Positions 37,001 to 44,000 of a DNA stretch of 64,000 nt are shown here, in pieces. The notes under the pieces are model-generated. The model had not been told where the DNA came from. It searched no databases and was given only the letters and a program-made list of their open reading frames with translations. Numbering within the stretch: position 1 is the stretch's first letter; every line of letters begins with the position of its first letter. A program made the position numbers and the translations under genes. Origin of the DNA: Lytechinus pictus (Eukaryota > Echinodermata > Echinoidea > Temnopleuroida > Toxopneustidae); assembly GCF_037042905.1 (NCBI RefSeq), contig NC_087246.1, positions 33,660,001 through 33,724,000 of the forward strand, given 5' to 3'.

Positions 37001-40000
37001 TTGTCTTATTTGCGAACGTCACTGCGCTACTTTCTTACGTCGTTTATGATTATATACATCTTTTCTTCAACCTCGTTGTGATAGCGGACGCCGCCGTGAA
37101 CTTAATAAGGTCGTATTATTGACGGACATCACTGCGATACTCTCTTACATTGTTTATGATGATAGACATCTTTTCTTCAACCTCGTGGTGATAGTGGACG
37201 CCGCCGTGAACTTAATAAGGTCGTATTATTGACGTACATCACTGCGCTACTCTCTTACATCGTTTATGATGACAGACTTCTTCCCTTCAACCTCGTGGTG
37301 ATAGCGGTCGCCGCCGTGAACTTTTAAAGGTCGTCTTATTGACGAACGTCACTGCGCTACTCTCTTACATCGTATGAGATCAAGAGATCATTCCAATAAT
37401 TCTAAATCGCTAGCACCTAACATAAAAATACTTATAAAAGATGTCCCGCCGATTGTTCATTGACCTGTGATCTATGAGAATTATTTTCATTTTATTTTCC
37501 TTTGCGACTTTGCTCGGAAGATGCGTCATTCGTTTATCTTTCTAATAAAATCACTAATTTTATTGTAAAGCAGTAACACCTCAAAACCCTTTTAAAACAT
37601 GTTCCAAACGATCGCGCATGTTGGCGACCACTCCTAGTACCAATGAGGTCCAAACATTACATGTATGGACCTCATAGGCGACATCTGTAGTATTTTGTGT
37701 CAGAAATCTTTGTGAAGATGATTATTTGTGTATTATAACACAAGTACGAGCTATCGTACTGTCTATTCATTAAATTTTTGTTTAAGAAAGTTAAAGCATT
37801 GTTAGCAATAAAAAAAAATTGAAAGAAATGAAGGGGAACTTACATTTTGACGACTTTTTCCAGATTTTATTGCCAGTTGCTCTTCACTTCTGACTCGCGA
37901 TCGAAGCTGATATGCAGATCACGTGATATGCGTTCTCGTCAGATGATCGGTTGGTTATTCTTTTCACCAGACGTTGATAATTATATATTTCATAATGCTA
38001 GCATTCATCGCAAATTTAGGTGAAAGAGATTGAATTTAAACAGCGCAAGCTTTAATTTTCTCAAAAATAACATTTAATTGATTGCACAAGTTTTGCCTTG
38101 GAACAAGTAGGATCATTTGGTCCCATGTTTGCGTAACTACGGGGGGGGGGGGGGGGGTGGGGGCGGGGTATCCCTACCACTATACACCCACTAGCCAGCA
38201 ATTATCGTTTTTTCTCTTTTTTTAAAACCAAAATACCTCCACCCCCCCAAAAAAAAAAAAAAAAAAAAAAAAAATAGGGTTAAAGAGAAAGAGAATTGAG
38301 GAACACAATATGCTTTATTTTTTCCTCTTTTACTGTTTAACGAGACTTGTAATCAAATATTAAATGGGGCTTAATTAGAACAGCCTTTTTTAAGTCAATT
38401 AATAAAAAATATTCCTCCTCTGGATTTGAGCTTTCATGAAATATGAATTTTGTTCATGACTACCGAAAGCGCTAAAAATGTCCAAATTTTTAATTGGTAT
38501 ATAAAGCTTTAGCTCATGCATTGCGCCCGTCTTATTTTAATGTTATACAATTTTATGCTTTTAATGAATTTCTAATTCTCAGATCTTGTCGCAATCCGAT
38601 TGGTAGCTATAATGAATGATTATTATGTTTCATGAATTGTTCAAAATGTGTCTCTCTATCAGTTTTGAATATTTAAAAAAATGTCAGCTCATGCTTTTTG
38701 CTCGCAATATTTTGATTAGTAAGAATTTCTTCTCTTGTATATGCGAGTTTGAGTAAATAACTAGAGAGAGAGGGGGGGGTCCCTCAGCTACTTGTCCTCG
38801 CTTATTCCCAATTTTTTTTAATATTATACTCGTGTTCAGAGTGTTTCAAAGTCTTTTCTGATTTTTTTTACACTTTTTATTGTCTCGGAGCTTCCCTCTA
38901 TTTCTTTTAACTATGATGTAGCCCTTTTTACTTGTTTCAATTCTTTTATGTCTCATTTTATTGAAAACATAATTATTAAACTGACTGACTTTATTACAAA
39001 ATTTTGATATTATTTTGTCTTGTTTGTTTGGCTTTCTTTTTTTCTTCTTATCCTTCTTCTTACTTTTTCCATTTCCTTATTTTCTCTTTTATTTCATTTC
39101 ATGAGGCATCCGCCAACTTATATACAACAACAACAAACATATTTATTTGGTGGTGTGCCCCTCTAAAAAGGGAGGAAAAAAGGAAGGAAAAAAAGAAGAA
39201 GGGAAGGGGAAAAAAAAAAGAAAAAAAAAGAAAGATGATGATGAAAATTATCTTGGTGATGATGATGGTGGTGGTGATGGTGGCGGTGATGATGATGATG
39301 ATGATGATGATGATAATGATGGTGGTAGTGGTGATGACGATGAGAATGAAGTTGGTGATGATGGTGATGATGAAGACTAGATGTAATTTTGTTATTTTGT
39401 CTTTGAAAAAATTAAGTAGTGCATAGGTGAATTTATTTAAAGTTAATTATGAAAATAGCAGAAAAAATAATTTGAAAAATTGGTATGCGTTCAGGAAAAA
39501 TCCATCCCCCACCAAAAAAAAATTAAAGGAGAGATTTTTTAAATAATTATTTGTGACGGCGTAGGCCTTTGCGAGCAGCTATATCGGATATAATTATGGT
39601 AAAAAGTAAATGAAATGTCAAGAAATACGCGATAATGACTTTTATTGTACATTCAGTATATCAATAGATAACTTCATACTCTCTCCAAAAAGAAAAAAGT
39701 GGGTCATTACGGACCATTAAAAATGGGAAATTTTGGCATTTCATATTACATAAAATATTGAGCAACTGCTCGTTTATGACGTCACAAATCAAGCATTTGA
39801 CATTCTACTAACTCCATTTTTTTTAAATAACACCTTCACCGATGATTTGAAATTATTTTTCTTTGGCCTATATTTTCACAATCTTTTTATCAAGGTGAAA
39901 TTCCCCTTTACAAAACAGTATCTGCATGATCAGTGTGTAGCGGTAAATTATTCACCTGATAACTATAGACCTATCTATAATTCATGCGGCTATGTTTAAT

Positions 40001-40548
40001 AATATATTGCTGTGAATAGAATGAATGTCATTAAAAACATAATCTCACTGATCACTAATGCCAGCTCGACGCACGAACTGAAAAAATATATTTTCTGCCC
40101 CGATAATTTGATAACCCTAACCTAACCCAATTTCTAAGTATTTTTATCATAAACAGGATAACTATAGACAATTAGGCTAATTGAAAACTTGATATTCTTT
40201 TGCAAAAATGAATATGAAGGACAACTTTTTAATAAAGAACACAGTTTTAGAGCGTGATTTATACCTACAACCGCTTAATCCTGTCACTGTCGAGCCATCT
40301 ATGTACGAGGAGAAATTAAAGAAAAATAAACATAAAATGTTAAAAAAATCCTCGAGACAGACGGCTGCCTACTGTCTACGCCCTACACCAATACAAACGT
40401 ATGGGACTGTACGATGATTGAAGAGGAAAATCATTGCGAATTATGAGCCGGTTATACTGACCTCATAAAAATTCATTATTCGAACATCTTTTCTCATGTT
40501 CCGTCCAGTGTCTGTATTCTGATCATCTTTACTCCCTTGTGCTCCCAT
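24389..40548 (-). CDS. TLDc-domain protein, MEAK7/TLDC1-like (10 exons, 431 aa)
   Basis: Exons in gene order: 40548-40462, 35819-35778, 34433-34247, 32648-32416, 30579-30427, 29466-29303, 28499-28426, 26567-26413, 25628-25542, 24502-24389. All junctions are GT-AG and phases agree throughout, giving 431 residues ending in TGA. The N-terminus MGAQGSK fits an N-myristoylation start (Gly2, Ser6). Residues 44-183 are a helical region without a recognisable EF-hand. The TLDc fold runs from about 195 to 370: PWTLLYSSREHGLSVNRL, GPTVLVISFEGG, then KGLFIGRD and AEVWGC. The C-terminal tail (DNNPDRLLLEWG) resembles the tail of MEAK7. MEAK7 is a lysosome-associated protein in mTOR signalling, and TLDc domains can bind V-ATPase; the function here is inferred from family. 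Expression is probably driven by the shared promoter with the ZDHHC gene. It could be a TLDc paralogue group rather than a strict MEAK7 orthologue. Confidence 0.88.
24524..24697. mobile_element. MITE, 'TTTCATAAAGCTG' family
   Basis: A near-perfect foldback: GTTTCATAAAGCTGTTCATA on the left and its complement (TATGAACAGCTTTATGAAAC) on the right, with GACTTTAAGAACGACTGGTG and its complement inside. It lies in the last intron of the TLDc gene, about 20 bp from the last exon's acceptor. Confidence 0.85.
24731..24894. mobile_element. MITE, GGGGCCTGTTTCACAAAG type
   Basis: GGGGCCTGTTTCACAAAG pairs with CTTTATGAAACAGGACCCC, and the interior CATTGCCATAATGGTAAC is partly palindromic. A diverged copy with TTTGCCATTATGGTAATAAC is at 25,128-25,275. 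It lies in the same intron of the TLDc gene. Confidence 0.7.
25128..25275. mobile_element. MITE, diverged copy of the 24,731 element
   Basis: GCCTGTTTACATAAAGACC at the left and GGCTTTCTGAAAGAATGC at the right are imperfect inverted ends. The interior keeps GCCATTATGGTAAT and its complement ATTACCATAATGGC. Confidence 0.5.
25455..25540. repeat. Tetranucleotide microsatellite (GAAT/GGAT/AAAT)n
   Basis: Mixed tetranucleotide tract next to exon 9 of the TLDc gene. Its edge overlaps the intron's 5' splice-site consensus. A similar mixed tract is at 61,850-61,920. Confidence 0.85.
25542..25628 (-). CDS. TLDc gene, exon 9
   Basis: 87 bp encoding VWGCASTDVKQEQAKQKKTE through ERNAK, with the C-terminal EVWG motif of TLDc split at the intron and a Lys/Gln-rich helix after it. 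The donor gtatttatt runs directly into a tetranucleotide microsatellite. Confidence 0.88.
26131..26359. mobile_element. MITE with GGGGCGGATCCAGG ends
   Basis: Begins GGGGCGGATCCAGGATTTTC and ends with GGATCCGCC. The interior has GGGGGGCAC blocks, a G run and short poly-A strings. It lies in intron 8 of the TLDc gene. This end sequence is familiar from invertebrate MITEs, but I cannot name the family. Confidence 0.7.
26413..26567 (-). CDS. TLDc gene, exon 8
   Basis: 155 bp. MVLFNEKSRNLPKGLFIGRD, then a segment ending GLTASVVNAE. NEKSRN...GLFIGRD replaces the usual glycine-rich NGLGxGG loop plus GLWIDxDF of TLDc domains, so this loop is shortened. The donor is gttagt. Confidence 0.9.
26746..27499. 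mobile_element. piggyBac-type MITE with TTAA target duplication
   Basis: The terminal repeats CCCTAAAAAGACTGGG and CCCAGTCTATTTAGGG are bounded by TTAA on both sides (26,742-26,745 and 27,500-27,503). Subterminal GGGGGGCTGATTCAGCCCCC and its near-identical partner are each palindromic. There is no transposase. It lies in intron 7 of the TLDc gene. TTAA duplication is the piggyBac hallmark, although Kolobok also uses TTAA. Confidence 0.8.
27999..28284. mobile_element. Short MITE with TAAAGGCyTGGTCCCACTG ends
   Basis: The left end TAAAGGCTTGGTCCCACTG matches the complement of the right end CAGTGGGACCAGGCCTTTA with one mismatch. It is 286 bp, lies in intron 7 of the TLDc gene, and is non-coding. 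The 169-codon ORF that crosses it is not a gene. Confidence 0.8.
28426..28499 (-). CDS. TLDc gene, exon 7
   Basis: 74 bp, completing REGTVPWGGSSCVAVRLAPE and YSITE. It corresponds to the TLDc strand with the Phe/Leu-rich 'cFlFsL.P' position. The donor is gtaac. Confidence 0.85.
29303..29466 (-). CDS. TLDc gene, exon 6 (TLDc core)
   Basis: 164 bp, from tatgcag to gtaagt. Encodes QPWTLLYSSREHGLSVNRL, KGPTVLVISFEGGFMYAV and LDTEW. The W-x-LLYSS-x-HG-S and GPT-hydrophobic motifs are the strongest TLDc signature in the gene. Confidence 0.93.
29675..30209. mobile_element. MITE, CAGTGCTTCCCAGAAAA family, copy 2
   Basis: Inverted copy of the 21,610-22,146 element: the start CAGTGCTTCCCACAAAAAAG matches the complement of the other copy's right end. 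TA lies outside both ends, and the terminal G at the right is mutated. It lies in intron 5 of the TLDc gene. Confidence 0.8.
30427..30579 (-). CDS. TLDc gene, exon 5
   Basis: 153 bp, phase 0 at both ends. ATAREYTLPDHEGALLSIGM leads into WWALSSSLPSIYTES, the first strand/loop of the TLDc region, then a Ser-rich linker. The donor is gtaatc, a weaker site than its neighbours. Confidence 0.85.
31171..31245 (-). repeat. Repeat fragment shared with 41,757-41,840
   Basis: TAGACCAAAAGCTT, GGTTGTTCAGCTGAAC and CGTTGGCT recur in the same order, complemented, at 41,757-41,840 in ZDHHC intron 1. Family unknown. Confidence 0.6.
31287..31333. repeat. Perfect 17-bp-arm GC-rich hairpin
   Basis: AACCCAGGGAGCTCCGG and its exact complement flank a 13-bp GC-rich loop. 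It sits inside the 30,855-31,979 element. Confidence 0.85.
31482..31700 (-). promoter_or_regulatory. Promoter-like cluster (CCAAT, CRE, YY1-like) with candidate non-coding first exon
   Basis: On the minus strand the order is CCAAT (31,687-31,691), a perfect CRE TGACGTCA (31,577-31,584), then CCAAGATGGC (31,566-31,575), a YY1-type initiator. A donor CTAAG|gtatg follows at 31,481. This order is that of a real RNA polymerase II start and would splice toward exon 5 of the TLDc gene. Whether it is used is unknown. Confidence 0.35.
32416..32648 (-). CDS. TLDc gene, exon 4
   Basis: 233 bp between ctacag and gtgagt. Encodes VELLVSTAFSLFLVSC through HWFLAQINPVDDVDS, entering in phase 1 and leaving in phase 0. 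Predicted mostly helical, linking to the TLDc domain. Confidence 0.9.
33659..34134. repeat. Pure (CCT)n-(CTT)n triplet tract, 476 bp
   Basis: About 78 CCT units (33,659-33,894) are followed without interruption by about 80 CTT units (33,895-34,134). In the sense of the TLDc gene this is (GAA)80(GGA)78 inside intron 3. The long poly-Ser, poly-Glu, poly-Phe and poly-Lys/Arg ORFs here are artefacts. Such purine-pyrimidine tracts can form triplex DNA. Confidence 0.97.
34247..34433 (-). CDS. TLDc gene, exon 3
   Basis: 187 bp, from atctag to gtaagtg, encoding GYFPEYSRPLIERIFTLE through ESLQEK and ending in phase 1. The following intron begins only about 110 bp from a 476-bp GAA/GGA tract. Confidence 0.88.
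35430..35520. repeat. SINE-tail-like fragment
   Basis: AATAATAATAATACATATGA followed by TTATATAGCG and ATGCTCAAGGCGC matches the arrangement at 45,989-46,060 (AAT triplets, TTATATCGCGCC, GTGCTCAAGGCGC). Probably the same interspersed family, located in intron 2 of the TLDc gene. Confidence 0.55.
35778..35819 (-). CDS. TLDc gene, exon 2 (14 codons)
   Basis: A 42-bp micro-exon, RISNGQVLNPSLLL, flanked by ctacag and gtgagt, phase 0 on both sides. It joins seamlessly to the following exon (LLL|GYFPEYSRP). An even shorter or alternative exon elsewhere in the 4.6-kb first intron cannot be excluded. Confidence 0.75.
36931..37373. repeat. 110-bp tandem repeat, four copies
   Basis: The landmark CTTCAACCTCGTGGTGATAG recurs with starts at about 36,955, 37,065, 37,175 and 37,285, each followed by CGCCGCCGTGAACTT and ACTGCGCTACT. 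The period is exactly 110 bp. It lies in intron 1 of the TLDc gene, and no ORF spans the units. Confidence 0.92.
37374..40290. other. Intron 1 of the TLDc gene, no further gene seen
   Basis: AT-rich, with an 18-G run and GGGGGCGGGG at 38,139-38,167 (possible G-quadruplex), poly-A near 38,255-38,274, and A/G-rich DNA plus a (GAT)n tract at 39,165-39,380. The long plus-strand ORF over the last of these is repeat-derived. Confidence 0.6.
39165..39380. repeat. Purine-rich and (GAT/GGT)n low-complexity DNA
   Basis: AAG/AGG-rich strings are followed by GATGATGATG runs mixed with GGTGGTGGT. This explains Lys-rich and Asp/Met-rich reading frames. Confidence 0.85.
40291..40379 (-). mobile_element. 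Small palindromic repeat, left partner of a pair flanking the promoter
   Basis: CGAGCCATCTATGTACGAGG, an A-rich centre, and CCTCGAGACAGACGGCTGCC. It is self-complementary at its ends and an inverted copy of 41,393-41,465. Each copy lies in the first intron of its gene, in the same orientation relative to transcription. Confidence 0.65.
40462..40548 (-). CDS. TLDc gene, exon 1 (codons 1-29)
   Basis: ATG in the context aaaATGGGA, reading MGAQGSKDDQNTDTG and ending NFYE before the donor gtcagt, phase 0. This start is chosen because no in-frame ATG lies upstream before a stop and because it yields the MGxxxS acylation motif. Confidence 0.75.
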
Positions 40549-40980
40549 TTTTAATATAAAATGGCGCACATTGATGTGTAATAACAGCAATAGTAGCACT
40601 AATAACAGGAGATTTTAGATAACCCTGGGCGTCGCCATCTTATCATGACCCAGAATGCATCGCGTTTCTGGTTAGCCTAATCGCATTTGATAAAGTTTGT
40701 ATTAATGCGCATTTCAATAAACAACAATCAAAATGAAATAGAATCTCTTTAAATATTTTTGAATTATTTTATGATGATCAAAAGTCAATTTTATTTCTAA
40801 AAAAATACTAAATATGATCACATTTTCTCTTTTTTTCAAGGTCAAGAACTATTTGGTTAGGCGTATAGATCCTTACTCCGGTGGTGAAAAAACTAACATC
40901 AACAAGATGGGCGAAACTCACGAAGAGGGGAAATCCGAAGTCAATTTCCATCGCTAAATGTCGTGTGTATATCTGTCAAC
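40549..40980. promoter_or_regulatory. Bidirectional promoter between the TLDc and ZDHHC genes
   Basis: 432 bp separate the two start codons. A ZNF143/STAF-type core CCCAGAATGCATCGCG lies at 40,649-40,664. GCCATCTT (complement AAGATGGC, YY1 type) lies at 40,634-40,641, positioned near the likely TLDc transcript start, and AAGATGGGC lies at 40,904-40,912 on the ZDHHC side. No clear TATA box serves either gene. ZNF143 and YY1 sites are common at divergent housekeeping promoters; use here is inferred. Confidence 0.65.
40907..40957 (+). other. Upstream ORF 1 of the ZDHHC gene
   Basis: ATG with A at -3 and G at +4 opens a 16-codon ORF (MGETHEEGKSEVNFHR) ending TAA 23 bp before the main start. It acts only if transcription begins upstream of 40,907. 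Confidence 0.5.
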
Positions 40981-41032
40981 ATGGGTTGCTGTAAAGGGAA
41001 ATGTAAACTTTCAACAAGATATATTCCTGTGA
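40958..41032 (+). other. Upstream ORF 2, overlapping the ZDHHC start out of frame
   Basis: Starts directly after the stop of uORF 1 (TAAATG), in a weak context with T at -3. It runs 24 codons through the main ATG in another frame and stops at 41,030-41,032. Confidence 0.45.
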
Positions 41033-41084
41033 CGATTGCCTATATCCTTGTGATTGGTACATCTGGCTTATTTTTCGCGTTTCC
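40981..41084 (+). CDS. Zdhhc5/8: ZDHHC gene, exon 1
   Basis: Start context caacATGGG (A at -3, G at +4). Encodes [20 protein letters not shown] and the rest of TM1, ending CC before gtgagt, phase 2. The [10 protein letters not shown] stretch aligns with the family's conserved '(K/T)(R/K)Y(I/V)P'. Confidence 0.9.
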
Positions 41085-44000
41085 GTGAGTATTACTAATA
41101 CTATTTTCACTTTTTTTAAGACCAAATTTCATGCCGAATCGAGTCGACCCGAGCTGGGACGTACATGTAATGATGTACCCGGTACTGGGACGGTGTAGTA
41201 CCGTACCGTTGACATTGACCTCTGCTCAGATCAGGCGCAGGCGGAGACGTGAGACTGAGAGTCTCGACTCGATTCTATTTCTAATCTGCTAATGCATAGG
41301 GCCTATATATGTCTAGATGTCATGTACATGTAGACTACAGTTTTAACGCTAAAGTCCGACCAAAGGCAAAGCCAAGGACAGGTTAGACAGCTGGCAGCCG
41401 TCTGTTTCGAGGAGTTTTTTTTTTTTTTTTTTTTTTTTAATTTCTCCTCATACACAGACGGCTCGCTATCGTGCAGCCACCATTAGGGGACTTACAATGC
41501 ATAATCCCCCCGTCGGGGCTCTTCAATTTTTGTCTTTAATGAATCAAACTTTTGAAAATTAATGCGACCGAAATGCAAATTAATATTCCCTCTTGTCTTG
41601 GCATTAATTGCCAAAAACTGGGGAAAATAAAGTTAAAAGGAACAAAAACAGTGACTTACCTTGGCTGTCGCGCAACTTCACTGCCCTGTTTTATCCGAAG
41701 TTAATACACATAAACATATGGCCATTGAGTCCCCTGTACAGATCGCGCTAGATCTTCGGTCTCTGTATTTGGTGAGAGAAGCCAACGGAGTTCAGCTGAA
41801 CAACCAACATAATTAACAGAGACCAAAGCTTTTGGTCTAAAATAACCAACATAACAGAGACCGAAGCTTTTGGTCTAAGCCAAGGTCTGTCTCGCCCGTA
41901 ATCACTCACACGTATTGCGAGGTTAGTAATCTATTTCATAAATTTTTGACATGTATCGCCTTGTTTTGCGCCCTCCATTCGACAGCCCCTGACCTCCGTT
42001 CTACATAGAGCATCACGTGTCCAAAAGTCATTGCATGGAGCGCTGCACTACATGTGATATGTAACCCAGAAGTGGCAGCGGCCTTTTGCTCCCGCATTAC
42101 GCTCAGACCCCATGTCGAATGAAGGCCTGCTGCTCGCAGGCCGTCAACTTGATTTCTGTGCAAATTCAATGTGGTAGAGTTTTTCAGTTTTTGTCTCACC
42201 TGCCTAGCAGAGTGAGACTATAAGGTGCCGCTGTTCCGACGACTGCGGCGGCGTCAACACCAAATCTAACCGAAGGTTAAGTTTTTGAAATGACAGCAGA
42301 AAGTATATGGACCTAGTTCATGAAACTTGGACATAAGTTTAATCAAGTATATTACTGAATATCCTGCCTTTCAGGTCACATGATCAAGGTCAAAGGTCAC
42401 TTATAGAGGGTCAATGAACTTAGACTATGTTTGGGGAGTCAATATCGAAATCTTAAACTAAGGTTAAGTTTTTGAAATGTCATCATGCTATTCATAGTCA
42501 CATGACAAAGGTCATTTAGGGTCAATGAACTTTGGCCAAGTTGGGGGTATTTGTTGAATTACCATCATAACTCTGAAATTGTATTGGTCTAGTTCATAAA
42601 ACTTGGACATAAGAGTAGTCAAATATCACTGAATATCTTGTGCAAGTTTCAGGTCACATGACCAAGGTCATTAAGGTCAATGAACTTTGGCCATGTTGGA
42701 GGTAAATTGTATTAAATTGCTGTTATACATGTAGCGTTCAAAGTTTATGGATATAGTTTATGAATCGTGGACATAGGGGTAATCAAGTCACATGGTCACA
42801 TGATCAAGGTCAAATCTTATTTAGGGTCAATGAGTGTAGTATTGTATATTATATGAATGGTGTTTTTTGTGAATAATTATTGTTTAGTAGTTTTAAAAGT
42901 CAGCACTGCTGCTATATTGAATCACGTAAATGCAGGTGAGACTGCCAGAGGCGCTCCACTTGTTAGGTAAAGATGTCCAAGATGTTGGAAGCTATGGTAA
43001 CAACATACCCCAAATTTGGTAAAGATCTAGCTGTTCCTACAGTACTACTTTATCAGTTTTCAACCAATTCTCATGAAATTTGGCTCACACATTGGTCTTG
43101 AGGTAAAGATGTGCTTGGCGTATTTTGGCGTAAGTGTTGGAAAATGCATTGCCATGGTAACAACATATATGTCCAAAAATTAGGCAAAAAACTTGCATTT
43201 TGAACTACTTCATCTGTTTTTAACCAATTATGATATTTAGCTCACACATTAGTCTTGGGTACATACTGTACATGTAATACTGGGCAAGACATATTTTTCC
43301 ATGTGTTAGAAACTGTTGCTATGGTAACAACGTACAGCGGGGGTATTTATCACCTTCAGTGATAGTTCTAGCTTTTCTCGAATCAAGTCATATTTAGATA
43401 ATCATTGCAGTCACGATGTGTGGATTGTTATGGTTGTAGCAAAGTAAGATCGTGTTTTTTTGCCAGTTGATATTCGTATTTCGTTGAGGATATGGGAGTG
43501 ATTTCTGTTGCTCTATTGTGCATTTTGATGAATAATACGTTTTCGGTTTCAAAAGGCTGAGTCCGTGAATTGCGTCTGTTTTCCGTGATCTCGGAAAATC
43601 ACTGTCCCTATACATGCAGGTATTCTATTTTTATTTTTTTGAGGGGATGAGCTTTATTTAGTGCTGTAGCCGAACTGCCGAACCGAACGGAAGTTCGCCG
43701 AACTTGGCACTTCCAAATCGGACCGAACCGAACACAAAAGCCTGGTTCGGTGGTTCGGGAAAAAGAAAATTAGGCACATTTATTTTACTACGTAATATGA
43801 AGACACGCGGGGACTACATATATTTAAATATAAAATGAAAAAAAAATATTGGTTAGTGATTGTGCACAATAAGAATTCCGCACAAAATATTTTTTAAATC
43901 CACTATTTAAGCTCCCATCTTGTCTTTGATTGAATTGTTATCAACTTAAGAATATTTTATTAACATGAATATATTTTTTCTTCATTAAATGAGGGGACAT

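Noticed and set aside
36931..37373. Four regularly spaced repeats as a CRISPR-like or coding repeat array
   Set aside because: The 110-bp units are contiguous and wholly repeated, with stops in all frames.
39004..39426. 140-aa ORF with a hydrophobic start and Lys/Met-rich end
   Set aside because: The hydrophobic part is pyrimidine-rich AT DNA and the rest is a purine and GAT repeat. It lies in the TLDc first intron on the opposite strand.
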